Origin: an uncultured archaeon
GTDB taxonomy: Archaea; Nanobdellota; Nanobdellia; Pacearchaeales; GW2011-AR1
Reading direction: 5' to 3'
NCBI GenBank assembly: GCA_937982425.1
Contig: CALJLT010000005.1
Span: 1 to 16,747 of the forward strand
Length of the DNA: 16,747 nucleotides
The translations under genes were made by a program, and so were the position numbers. Position 1 is the first letter of the stretch. The number at the start of each line of letters is the position of its first letter. The notes beneath the pieces were generated by a model. It searched no databases, was not told the DNA's origin, and worked only from the letters and a program-made list of their open reading frames with translations. This document shows, one piece after another, positions 6,468 to 13,527 of the stretch.

Positions 6468-9047
6468 TTAAGAACACTTTTCTCCACATCCGCAAGTTTC
6501 ACATCCATTTTGAAAAATAATTGGAAAATTACACTCTGAGCAAACAATTCCTTTTTCTTCTCCATCTGGAACGTATTTTCTTAATGCCCTCAAAACACCT
6601 TTCTTCCAAGTATTAAATCCTTCCATTTCTTCATCGAGTTTTTCAACAATTTTAATTATGTGGGTAACAGGTGAACCTTCACGAAGCAAACCAGAAACTA
6701 ATCTTGCATAATTCCAATATTCTCTATTAAATTGATGAGAGATTCCTCCAACAACATTTTCAAATCCAACTTCATTAGGATAAATAAAATCATACTGAGA
6801 ACCTTTTCCTTGAATCTTAGATCCTATTTTTTTAATTTTTCCTTTATCTATCTCTTCTGGAATATAAAGCATAGATCCCTCTGGTTTACCTGTAAAAATT
6901 TCATAAGGTTTTCCATTTATAGTTCCAATAAAAGCTATCCAATCTTCTCCTCCATTATCGTTAGAATTTTTAAATCTCCAAAGATCTGCATCGATAATTT
7001 CAGGTCTGTCTTTAGGAAAAGTTAAATCTTCTAATTTATTACTTTTACGATTCATTACTCCTTGTCTAGAACCCTCTCTATAAACTGTCATTCCTTTACA
7101 TCCAACTTCCCAAGCTCTCATATAAGTTGCTCCCACAATTTCTTCAGAAACATCCTCTGGCATATTAATTGTGACACTAATTGAATGATCTACCCATTTC
7201 TGAATTTCTCCTTGCATTCTAACTTTTTCGAGATAATCCACATCAGCAGAAGTGGCTTTATGATAAGGAGAAACTTCAATTATTCTTTTAAATTCTTGAG
7301 ATTCTGGATCCATTTTTTCAACTTCTTCAAGATTATAACCATTAATAATTAACCAATCCCTGAATTTGTGATGGAAAACATTAAAATCCTGCCATTTAGT
7401 TCCGTCTTTATCCACCCTGCTAACTTCAATTTCTGGATCATCTTTATTTACTTTGGTGCTCCTAACATAACTTAAAAGATAAGCTGGTTCTATGCCTGAA
7501 GTGGTTTGAGACATCATGCTAACAGTTCCTGTTGGAGCAATAGTTAACAAAGCAATATTTCTTCTTCCATGTTTAACCATTTCTTCATATAAGTTTGGAT
7601 CGACTTCCGCTAATCTTTTTATAAAAGGATTATTTTTTTCTAATTCTGGATTATAAATTCCAAAAGCCCCTCTTTCTTTTGCTAGCTCTACTGACCCCCT
7701 ATAAACTTCAGTAGAAAGAGTCCTATGAATCTCTGTTGAAAATTCAGTGGCCTCGGGAGTTCCATAAGTATAACCCAAAGCAGCAAGCATATCTCCTTCT
7801 GAAGTAACTCCTATTCCAGTACGTCTTCCTCCATTATTTTTTTCTCGAATTTTTTGCCATAATGTCCTCTCTCTTATTTTCAATTCTTCTGGTTCACCAT
7901 CTGAATCTATTTTCCTTAGGATTTCTTCTATCTTTTCTCCTTCGAGATCAACTATGTCATCCATAACTCTCTGAGCATATCTTGCATGTTGACGAAACTT
8001 TTCTTTGTTAAATCTGGCTTCAGAAGTAAAAGGATTTTCTACATAATTAAATAAATTAATTGACAATAACCTACAAGAATCATACGGGCAAAGTGGAATT
8101 TCTCCGCAAGGATTAGTTGAAGTAGACTTATACCCAAATTCTGAATAAACATCTGGAACAGATTCTCTTTCGATAGTATCCCAAAATAAAACTCCCGGTT
8201 CTGCAGATTTCCAAGCATTATGGATAATCTTTTCCCAAAGAGCTCTAGCATCAATTTCTCGTGTATAAATTGGATTATTTGAATCTACAGGAAACTGTTG
8301 AAGATAAGGTTTATCTTCTATGACTGCTTTCATAAAATCATCTCTAATTTTTATAGAAACATTTGCTCCCGTAATCCTCTCAGTATCTAGTTTAGCATCA
8401 ATAAATCTTTCTGCATCAGGATGTCTTATATCTAAACTTAACATTAAAGCTCCACGACGTCCTCCTTGAGCAACTTCTTTAGTAGAATTAGAATATCTCT
8501 CCATAAAAGGAACAACTCCCGTAGAAGTCAAAGCACTATTATTAACATGACTTTCATACGGCCTTATATGTGAAAGATCATGTCCTACTCCTCCTCGACG
8601 TTTCATTAATTGAACTTGCTCTTCATCAACGGCCATTATTCCTCCATATGAATCAGCTCCGTGCCCAATAACAAAACAATTAGAAAGAGAAACAATTTGT
8701 TTATTATTTCCAATACCGAACATATTGCTTCCTCCTGGAATTAAATATCTAAAATTATCAAATAAATCAAAAATTTGCCCTTCCGAAAGTTGATTTTCTC
8801 CCCCGTATTTTGCTTCAATTCTAGCAATTTCACTTGCCATCCTATGATGCATTTGATTTGGACTACCTTCATATAAATTTCCTTGAGAATCCTTAAGAGC
8901 ATATTTTTCAACCCATTTTTTAGCGGCAAGTTCATCTCCCCTAAAATAATCCAAAGAAGAATTAATTGCCTCTTCCTTAGAATAAATTCTCAAATCACTT
9001 CTAACAACTCTCGGAGAATCAAATTTATCGCTTAACTCTTTTCCCAT
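6468..9047 (-). CDS. nrdJ: Ribonucleotide reductase, class II, adenosylcobalamin-dependent
   Basis: It reduces ribonucleotides to deoxyribonucleotides using adenosylcobalamin to start the radical. At 859 residues it has the standard catalytic residues: Cys124 in SLSNCF, the NPCGE motif at 312-316 (Asn312, radical Cys314, Glu316) and Cys325 in DSCRLLS. These spacings match Thermotoga maritima NrdJ. RRGGVGHDLSHIRP (150-163), IAPTGTVSMMSQ and CKGMTVYREGS follow. The C-terminus has CSEC and CETCGCGEKC, a Cys cluster expected to pass electrons from thioredoxin to the active site. There is no N-terminal ATP cone and no intein, although this gene family often carries one. It follows nrdR by 53 bp. 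Need for cobalamin implies uptake from outside or from a host, as no cobalamin genes or riboswitch are visible. Confidence 0.97.
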   Translation of the reverse strand: MGKELSDKFDSPRVVRSDLRIYSKEEAINSSLDYFRGDELAAKKWVEKYALKDSQGNLYEGSPNQMHHRMASEIARIEAKYGGENQLSEGQIFDLFDNFRYLIPGGSNMFGIGNNKQIVSLSNCFVIGHGADSYGGIMAVDEEQVQLMKRRGGVGHDLSHIRPYESHVNNSALTSTGVVPFMERYSNSTKEVAQGGRRGALMLSLDIRHPDAERFIDAKLDTERITGANVSIKIRDDFMKAVIEDKPYLQQFPVDSNNPIYTREIDARALWEKIIHNAWKSAEPGVLFWDTIERESVPDVYSEFGYKSTSTNPCGEIPLCPYDSCRLLSINLFNYVENPFTSEARFNKEKFRQHARYAQRVMDDIVDLEGEKIEEILRKIDSDGEPEELKIRERTLWQKIREKNNGGRRTGIGVTSEGDMLAALGYTYGTPEATEFSTEIHRTLSTEVYRGSVELAKERGAFGIYNPELEKNNPFIKRLAEVDPNLYEEMVKHGRRNIALLTIAPTGTVSMMSQTTSGIEPAYLLSYVRSTKVNKDDPEIEVSRVDKDGTKWQDFNVFHHKFRDWLIINGYNLEEVEKMDPESQEFKRIIEVSPYHKATSADVDYLEKVRMQGEIQKWVDHSISVTINMPEDVSEEIVGATYMRAWEVGCKGMTVYREGSRQGVMNRKSNKLEDLTFPKDRPEIIDADLWRFKNSNDNGGEDWIAFIGTINGKPYEIFTGKPEGSMLYIPEEIDKGKIKKIGSKIQGKGSQYDFIYPNEVGFENVVGGISHQFNREYWNYARLVSGLLREGSPVTHIIKIVEKLDEEMEGFNTWKKGVLRALRKYVPDGEEKGIVCSECNFPIIFQNGCETCGCGEKCS

Positions 9048-9100
9048 CTTAGTTTTTAATTTTCATCCTTTTTAACTTTTTATTTAATTTGAAATACATT

Positions 9101-9538
9101 TTACAAACTTTTTATCTCCTTTATAAAATCATCAATTTCTTTGAACTCCCTATAAACTGAAGCAAAACGAACATACGCAACCTTGTCTATTTTTTTTATT
9201 TTATTCATTACCATTTCACCCAGTTTTCTTGATTCTATTTCTTTTTTTCCTTTTCTCCTTATATCTTGTTCAATTGAATCTGCAATTTCTTCTATTTTAT
9301 TTCTTGGAATCGCTCGCTTTTCAAATGCCCTATCCAAAGCTCGCTTTATTTTTTCTAAATCAAATCTCTGACGAGATTTATCTTTTTTTATTACGTAAAT
9401 TTCCGATTCAACCACATTCTCGTAAGTCGTATATCTTCTACCACACTTTAAACACTCTCTTCTTCTACGAACTCCTTCAGGAGAACTCCTCTTATTTGTT
9501 ACCTTGGATTTTGTATCGCCGCAAAATGGACAATTCAT
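9101..9538 (-). CDS. nrdR: Transcriptional repressor NrdR
   Basis: NrdR represses ribonucleotide reductase genes after sensing ATP and dATP. From Met at 9538 it has 145 residues: a zinc ribbon starting MNCPFCG and continuing through RRRRECLKCGRRYTTYE (four zinc Cys), then an ATP-cone domain (YVIKKDKSRQRFDLEKIKRALDRAF onward), and a C-terminal helix. An ATG at 9556 would add six residues not typical of the family, and that ATG lies within the NrdR-box palindrome, so 9538 is preferred. NrdR is near-universal in bacteria but sparse in archaea, so horizontal origin is possible. It heads the cluster, directly upstream of nrdJ, and probably autoregulates. Confidence 0.96.
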   Translation of the reverse strand: MNCPFCGDTKSKVTNKRSSPEGVRRRRECLKCGRRYTTYENVVESEIYVIKKDKSRQRFDLEKIKRALDRAFEKRAIPRNKIEEIADSIEQDIRRKGKKEIESRKLGEMVMNKIKKIDKVAYVRFASVYREFKEIDDFIKEIKSL

Positions 9539-9551
9539 ATTTTTTATTAAA

Positions 9552-9565
9552 TACAATATATTGTA
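9552..9565. promoter_or_regulatory. NrdR box, proximal
   Basis: TACAATATATTGTA is a perfect 14-bp palindrome. Its central CAATATATTG matches the core of the known NrdR box (CWATATATWG) at every position. It ends 14 bases before the preferred nrdR start. The match to the box of the very regulator encoded next to it makes chance unlikely. Confidence 0.75.
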
Positions 9566-9583
9566 CTTAATACCCCCTTAAAT

Positions 9584-9597
9584 TACCACTAATGGTA
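9584..9597. promoter_or_regulatory. NrdR box, distal and degenerate
   Basis: TACCACTAATGGTA is an imperfect palindrome (TACCA/TGGTA) matching the proximal box at 9 of 14 positions. Its centre is 32 bp from the proximal one, the roughly three-helical-turn spacing typical of paired NrdR boxes in bacteria. Confidence 0.55.
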
Positions 9598-9624
9598 TTT
9601 TGTAGATTATTAAAAATTAATAAG

Positions 9625-9632
9625 TATTTAAA
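9625..9632 (-). promoter_or_regulatory. Probable TATA element for nrdR and the nucleotide cluster
   Basis: The minus strand reads TTTAAATA here. Transcription would begin near 9600-9605, placing both NrdR boxes in the first 50 or so transcribed bases, a normal position for repression. A second TTAATAATC-like stretch near 9606-9617 is an alternative. Confidence 0.45.
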
Positions 9633-9697
9633 CATTAGTAATTATTTTTTGGTGAAAATATTTGAAACTATAAAGGAAAGGTAACAAAAACGAAAGA

Positions 9698-9707
9698 TTT
9701 ATTAAAT
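9698..9707 (+). promoter_or_regulatory. TATA element for the plus-strand unit (leaderless)
   Basis: TTTATTAAAT is centred about 25 bases before the ATG at 9727, with no Shine-Dalgarno sequence, as expected for a leaderless archaeal transcript divergent from nrdR. The 188-bp gap between nrdR and this gene holds both promoters and the NrdR boxes. Confidence 0.5.
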
Positions 9708-9726
9708 AATAATCTCCCCCCGAATT

Positions 9727-9972
9727 ATGATAAATTTATTTAGTAAAGGAAAAAAATTTGAAGATCTAGTAGATATCTCAAGTGAATACAATCTCTCTAT
9801 TTTAAGATTAAACCTAATCTATGAAAAAATCATAAATAAACAATACAACAGAGAGCTTTTAACAAAAGAAAATTATAAAAATGGAATAAAGGAAAGAATA
9901 GAATCGGATTCTATTGAAATTTTAAAAAGATATTTAAGTTTGCATTACAAAAAAAGAAACCAAAAACCATAA
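9727..9972 (+). CDS. Small hypothetical protein (81 residues)
   Basis: I do not recognise this protein. It is short, highly charged and lysine-rich, mostly predicted helical, with no Cys, no membrane segment and no signal peptide. A central stretch, FEDLVDISSEYNLSILRLNLIYEKI, could be a helix-turn-helix-like or coiled segment, but no family can be assigned. The reality of the gene is supported by a well-spaced TATA element, by its codon use resembling that of the next gene, and by the gap of only 24 bases to the U32 gene, suggesting one transcript. An RNA-binding or accessory role beside the U32 protein is speculation. Confidence 0.7.
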   Translation: MINLFSKGKKFEDLVDISSEYNLSILRLNLIYEKIINKQYNRELLTKENYKNGIKERIESDSIEILKRYLSLHYKKRNQKP

Positions 9973-9996
9973 AAATAAAATTTTTCTCAATATAAT

Positions 9997-11184
9997 ATGA
10001 AACCTGAATTATTGGCTCCAGCCGGAAGTTTTTCAACTTTAGTTACCGCAATAAATGCAGGAGCCGACGCGGTTTATTTCGGATTAAAAGAATTTTCTAT
10101 GCGAGCAAATGCAAAAAACTTTACAATTAAAGATTTAGAAAAAATAAATAAAATTTGTGGAAAAAAAACAAAAAAATATTTGACTTTAAATATAATAATT
10201 TACGACGAGGAATTAAATAAAATAGAAAACATTTTTAAAAAAATAAAAGGAAAAGTTGATGCAACTATCTGCTGGGATTTATCCGTTATTAATTTATGTA
10301 AAAAATACAAAATTCCTTTCCATATTTCAACTCAAGCGTCAGTTTCAAATACTGAATCAGCAAAATTTTATAAAAAACTCGGAGCAGAAAGAATAGTTTT
10401 AGCGAGAGAATTAAATTTAAAACAAATAAAAAAAATTTCTAAAATAATTCCTGTTGAAACATTCATCCACGGAGCAATGTGCGTAGCAATATCCGGAAGA
10501 TGTTTTATGTCCCAAGATTTATACAATCGTTCGGCAAATCGAGGAATGTGCACACAAGTTTGTAGAAGAAGTTACACAATTAAAGACGAAGAAGGTAAAG
10601 AATTAAAATTAGAAAGAAACACAGTCATGTCTGCAAAAGATTTATGCACTCTGCCTTTCATAGAGAATTTGAAAAAAACTGGAATAACTTCATTCAAGAT
10701 AGAAGGAAGAAACAGAGATGAAAGATATGTTGACAGCGTAGTAAAGGTTTACAGAAAAGCAATAGATAAAAAATTAAATAAAAAAGAAATTGAAGAAGGA
10801 TTAGAGGAATTAAAAAAAGTTTATACAAAAGGATTTTCTTCTGGATTTTATTTAGGTTTACCGACTTCGGATGATTTTTCAAACACTGAACATTCTGCCG
10901 CAACGGAAAAAAAAGAATTCGTGGGAAAAATTACTCACTATTATCCTAAAATAGAAGTAGGAACTGTTTACATTAATACTGGAGAAATAAAAGTGGGAGA
11001 TGAAATCGCAATAATTGGAAACACAACTGGAATTGAAAAATTAAAAATAGAATCCCTTGAAATAAAAGGAAAAAAAGTTGCTTTAGCAAAAAAAGGACAA
11101 GAAGTCGGAATTCCTCTTCCTCGTGTAAGGAAAAATGATGAAGTTTATCTTGTTAAAGAAAATTTTAATCTTGGTAGTATATAG
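9997..11184 (+). CDS. U32-family protein (peptidase U32/TrhP-RlhA-like)
   Basis: The first half is a TIM-barrel typical of U32: PELLAPAGSFSTLVTAINAGADAVYFGL at the N-terminus, then the signature HGAMCVAISGRCFMS (158-172) and NRGMCTQVCRRSY (181-193). Cys162, 169, 185, 189 and 217 (SAKDLC) include the ligands expected for an iron-sulfur cluster in this family. The FKIEGRNRDERYVDSVVKVYRKA block follows, and a C-terminal small beta domain (about 310-390) completes the 395 residues. Despite the peptidase name, characterised members (TrhP, RlhA, UbiU/V) hydroxylate RNA or quinones using prephenate or other oxygen donors. A tRNA or rRNA hydroxylation role is the best guess. It overlaps the convergent pilin gene by 20 bp at the 3' end. 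Confidence 0.92.
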   Translation: MKPELLAPAGSFSTLVTAINAGADAVYFGLKEFSMRANAKNFTIKDLEKINKICGKKTKKYLTLNIIIYDEELNKIENIFKKIKGKVDATICWDLSVINLCKKYKIPFHISTQASVSNTESAKFYKKLGAERIVLARELNLKQIKKISKIIPVETFIHGAMCVAISGRCFMSQDLYNRSANRGMCTQVCRRSYTIKDEEGKELKLERNTVMSAKDLCTLPFIENLKKTGITSFKIEGRNRDERYVDSVVKVYRKAIDKKLNKKEIEEGLEELKKVYTKGFSSGFYLGLPTSDDFSNTEHSAATEKKEFVGKITHYYPKIEVGTVYINTGEIKVGDEIAIIGNTTGIEKLKIESLEIKGKKVALAKKGQEVGIPLPRVRKNDEVYLVKENFNLGSI

Positions 11185-12007
11185 GACCAGTTTCAGGATA
11201 ATAATGTTCTTCATTACAATAAATTTTATTTCCTTCTTCGTCTAAATAATATGCAATTGTCTTCACTTTTTCTGGAAAGAAGGTTAAATTGGGAAATTGT
11301 AGATAATTTGTTCCCCCGGGAAGATTAAATGGATTTGTATTTAGTCCTTTTCCTGGAAGGAAACCAGCACCTAACTTGATTACACTTTCATTAGAAATAT
11401 TATACCAATATTCTTGAGATCTATTAAAAAATACAGCAGAAAAATTAAATGGTTTATTAATTCCTTCATTTAACCTAGTGAATTGAATTAAACATGCTAA
11501 ATCCGTAAGCGAACACATAAAATAATTAAATCTAAACCCTACTCCAGCACATCTATTATTAAATTCAAAACTCTTAGTTTCGGAACATAAATGTTCTTTT
11601 CCAAATTCATCTCTGAAAAAAGGCGTGACCTCAACCTTGTTTGCATTTGATAAATCTGAAGTTATTTCGGAAGTTATTATTGAAAGAGGGGACAAACCTT
11701 CTTCAAAATTAGAAGGAGAAGATTTTTTATCAAAATAAGAATTACTAAAAACTACCTTTGCATAAAAAGGAATATCTGCTCCCAAAGAATTTCTCTTTAG
11801 AGTAACGCTGTATTTTCCAACCTCAAGCTCACTCGCTTTTAAAATTTCAAGCTCAACGCCCATACAAGTATTTTTGACATAAACACTTTCCCGATTTTTT
11901 TCAATTAAATTATGAGCCACGCTCCAAACAACTCCTATAGCAACAAGTGTTAATAGAATTATTATAAGAGTCGTAACAATCTCCGATAAACCTCTTTTAA
12001 ACTTCAT
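11165..12007 (-). CDS. Type IV pilin-like protein, two-domain form (280 residues)
   Basis: The N-terminus is a class III (prepilin) signal: MKFKRG, then LSEIVTTLIIILLTLVAIGVVW, a hydrophobic assembly helix. Cleavage by an archaeal prepilin peptidase is expected after Gly6. The next about 130 residues match the globular domain of the 12083 and 13084 pilins, including SLGADIPFYAKVVFSN and KVEVTPFFRDEFGKEHLC, with the same Cys pair (Cys48 and the Cys of HLC). Unlike them it has a further C-terminal domain of about 110 residues with additional Cys, ending GPIYYQD. Several N-x-S/T sequons suggest glycosylation. A TTTTTATA element 25 bases upstream and no Shine-Dalgarno suggest a leaderless transcript, unlike the other three. 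It may be a minor or tip pilin. Confidence 0.85.
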   Translation of the reverse strand: MKFKRGLSEIVTTLIIILLTLVAIGVVWSVAHNLIEKNRESVYVKNTCMGVELEILKASELEVGKYSVTLKRNSLGADIPFYAKVVFSNSYFDKKSSPSNFEEGLSPLSIITSEITSDLSNANKVEVTPFFRDEFGKEHLCSETKSFEFNNRCAGVGFRFNYFMCSLTDLACLIQFTRLNEGINKPFNFSAVFFNRSQEYWYNISNESVIKLGAGFLPGKGLNTNPFNLPGGTNYLQFPNLTFFPEKVKTIAYYLDEEGNKIYCNEEHYYPETGPIYYQD

Positions 12008-12028
12008 TAAATTGAAAAGTTGCTTTGC

Positions 12029-12036
12029 TATAAAAA
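12029..12036 (-). promoter_or_regulatory. TATA element for the 280-residue pilin (leaderless)
   Basis: The minus strand reads TTTTTATA, centred 25 bases before the ATG at 12007, with no Shine-Dalgarno between. Confidence 0.5.
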
Positions 12037-12082
12037 CATTCCCTTCTCAAATAAAATAAAAAATAAAAACAAAAAATAAAAA

Positions 12083-12556
12083 TTAATTTCCAAACTCAAA
12101 AGTACTTGTTATTGAACAAAGTTGAGCTGCTCCCGATTCATCCTTAAAATACGGAGTAATCTCTACCTTAGTTGCATTAATTATTGTTCCATTAATTCTC
12201 TCTGTTTGAGTTTCTAAAGGAGATAAACCTTTAGTAAAATCTATCGGTACTGAATTATCTTCCTCATTAAAGAAAACCAATTTTGCAAAAAATTCATCTT
12301 CAGTTCCAGCCGCACCCCTAGATAAAGTTACGTTATAAAAAGTCTTACCTATATTTGCAGGATCACTATAATTGTAAAAGACCTTAGTTGCCTTTATATC
12401 TACATCTAAACACGTAGCAGTCACACTTATTGTTTTTTTACTATTATCCATTAAATTGCTAACAACTGCCCAAATTATTGATGTAGCAACAAGAACCAAT
12501 AGAATAATTATTAGAGTTGTAACCACAGTTGATAAACCTCTATTATTTTTTTTCAT
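12083..12556 (-). CDS. Type IV pilin-like protein (157 residues)
   Basis: The likely start is the ATG at 12556, giving MKKNNRG followed by LSTVVTTLIIILLVLVATSIIW, a class III signal and assembly helix with cleavage after the Gly. An upstream in-frame ATG at 12574 would translate its own Shine-Dalgarno sequence as MKGGK, so it is rejected; the ATG at 12559 is less well spaced. The exposed domain of about 120 residues carries the conserved Cys pair (TATCLDV and AQLCSIT), a DEFFAKLVFFN strand, a KGLSPL loop and ATKVEITPYFKDESG. Sequons NYS, NVT, NGT and NAT suggest N-glycosylation. It is closest to the 13084 pilin. It probably forms part of a surface pilus built by machinery not in this window. 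Confidence 0.86.
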   Translation of the reverse strand: MKKNNRGLSTVVTTLIIILLVLVATSIIWAVVSNLMDNSKKTISVTATCLDVDIKATKVFYNYSDPANIGKTFYNVTLSRGAAGTEDEFFAKLVFFNEEDNSVPIDFTKGLSPLETQTERINGTIINATKVEITPYFKDESGAAQLCSITSTFEFGN

Positions 12557-12562
12557 CATTTT

Positions 12563-12571
12563 ACCTCCTTT
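12563..12571 (-). promoter_or_regulatory. Shine-Dalgarno sequence deciding the pilin start at 12556
   Basis: AAAGGAGGT on the minus strand lies 6 bases before the ATG at 12556 and 3 bases before the one at 12559. It strongly complements the 16S rRNA 3' end and shows that the longer reading from 12574 is not the real start. Confidence 0.8.
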
Positions 12572-12604
12572 CATAATACAAATATAAGAAGATATAGAAA
12601 AACC

Positions 12605-12615
12605 AATATAAAAAA
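12605..12615 (-). promoter_or_regulatory. TATA element for the 157-residue pilin
   Basis: TTTTTTATATT on the minus strand would start transcription near 12585, giving a leader of about 30 bases that contains the Shine-Dalgarno sequence. Confidence 0.45.
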
Positions 12616-12635
12616 CTTACTAAAATAAAAAATGG

Positions 12636-12650
12636 TGGGCATAAAGCCCA
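12636..12650 (-). terminator. Hairpin and T-rich terminator after the Cys-rich pilin
   Basis: TGGGC/GCCCA forms a 5-bp stem around a 5-base loop, flanked by T-rich runs on the transcribed strand (12620-12635 and 12651-12670). It lies 30 bases beyond the stop of the upstream pilin and before the TATA element of the next one, separating the two transcripts. Confidence 0.5.
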
Positions 12651-12680
12651 AAAAATAAAAAAATAAAAAATTAACTAAAT

Positions 12681-12980
12681 TTATGCTGCAACACAACCAA
12701 AACCAGTAGTAGTATCCTCATTGTCTTCAATACAACAATATTGTGTATTTTTAACCGTGTAGATACTTCCATTCGCACATATTTGATTATTAGTACAAAT
12801 TTTTCCATCAAGTTCAGCACAACTCTTCATTAAATATTGTGATTCTTCTTCAACTTCAGTACCACTATTTTGTATAAGAGGAAGAACGAAAGCCCATATT
12901 AATCCTATAGCAACAAGAACTAAAAGAACTATGATTAAAGTTGTAACCACTGTAGACAAACCTTTATTATTTTTTTTCAT
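12681..12980 (-). CDS. Short Cys-rich type IV pilin-like protein (99 residues)
   Basis: Starting at the ATG at 12980 the protein reads MKKNNKG, then LSTVVTTLIIVLLVLVAIGLIW, the same class III signal and assembly helix as its neighbours. The in-frame ATG at 12998 is rejected because a long Shine-Dalgarno sequence lies between. The exposed part, only about 60 residues, differs from the other three: six Cys in the order C-x7-C-x5-C-x14-CC-x11-C, with short loops (SCAELDGKIC, NNQICANG, YCCIED). This resembles small disulfide-rich modules in archaeal surface proteins, likely held by three disulfides. Its role could be a structural or adhesive pilin variant. The strongest ribosome-binding site of the cluster suggests it may be the most abundantly translated. 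Confidence 0.82.
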   Translation of the reverse strand: MKKNNKGLSTVVTTLIIVLLVLVAIGLIWAFVLPLIQNSGTEVEEESQYLMKSCAELDGKICTNNQICANGSIYTVKNTQYCCIEDNEDTTTGFGCVAA

Positions 12981-12983
12981 AAT

Positions 12984-12995
12984 ATCACCTCCTTT
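12984..12995 (-). promoter_or_regulatory. Near-complete Shine-Dalgarno sequence of the Cys-rich pilin
   Basis: AAAGGAGGTGAT on the minus strand complements at least 11 contiguous bases of the conserved 16S 3' end and ends 3 bases before the ATG at 12980. This is unusually long and fixes the start. Confidence 0.82.
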
Positions 12996-13040
12996 CATAT
13001 TCTCTTAGCATAAAGCTATAGATATATAATGCAAAAACTA

Positions 13041-13049
13041 GTATAAAAA
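13041..13049 (-). promoter_or_regulatory. TATA element for the Cys-rich pilin
   Basis: TTTTTATAC on the minus strand would start transcription near 13020, with a leader of about 40 bases containing the Shine-Dalgarno sequence. An ATATATC stretch nearer the gene is an alternative. Confidence 0.45.
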
Positions 13050-13083
13050 TGTTTTTATTCAAAAAAGAACAGATCTATAAAAT

Positions 13084-13527
13084 TTAAAATTTAAAACTAC
13101 TAGTTGTAGGACAAAGATAAGTCTTTCCAGATTCATCTTTATAATAAGGAGTAATTTCTAATTTATTTGCATCCAAAATTCCTGATTCTATATTTTCCTT
13201 TTTGGAATAAAGTGGTTTCAGGCCTATACTGAAATCTAAAGGATTACTTGAATCTGTATCATTTGAAAAAACAAGTTTAGCATAAAAAAATTCATCAGGA
13301 CCAGAGGAAGTTCTTGAAAGAGTTACTGAATAATTTGTAAGACTATTATTAACAATAGTAGTTGCTCTTATACTTACTTCCATACACATAGCACTCGTTC
13401 CCATCGCCTCTGTATTTTTAGATAAAAGATTATCTACTACACTCCATATAATTGCAGTTGCAATCAAAACTAAAAGTATAATTATTAAAGTAGTTACAAT
13501 CGTTGACAAACCTCTTCTGTTTTTCAT
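13084..13527 (-). CDS. Type IV pilin-like protein (147 residues)
   Basis: The N-terminus MKNRRG followed by LSTIVTTLIIILLVLIATAIIW is a class III signal with cleavage expected after Gly6 and then an assembly helix. The exposed domain matches the 157-residue pilin: the Cys pair in SAMCMEV and TYLCPTT, DEFFYAKLVFSND, a GLKPL loop, and ANKLEITPYYKDESG. Sequons NNS, NYS and NDT suggest surface glycosylation. AGAGGT 3 bases before the ATG is a moderate Shine-Dalgarno, and a TATA element lies about 40 bases upstream. It is the first of four tandem pilin genes and follows gltX by 55 bp on the same strand, but its own promoter suggests separate control. Confidence 0.86.
   Translation of the reverse strand: MKNRRGLSTIVTTLIIILLVLIATAIIWSVVDNLLSKNTEAMGTSAMCMEVSIRATTIVNNSLTNYSVTLSRTSSGPDEFFYAKLVFSNDTDSSNPLDFSIGLKPLYSKKENIESGILDANKLEITPYYKDESGKTYLCPTTSSFKF

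Noticed and set aside
6468..9047. Intein in nrdJ
   Set aside because: The catalytic motifs keep normal spacing and no splicing motifs (Cys start, HN end) were seen.
9539..9556. Longer nrdR N-terminus from the ATG at 9556
   Set aside because: It adds six residues absent from the family and begins inside the NrdR-box palindrome.
12557..12574. Pilin start at 12574, and likewise at 12998 for the Cys-rich pilin
   Set aside because: These ATGs precede the Shine-Dalgarno sequences, which would be translated as MKGG; the ATGs after them are correctly spaced.
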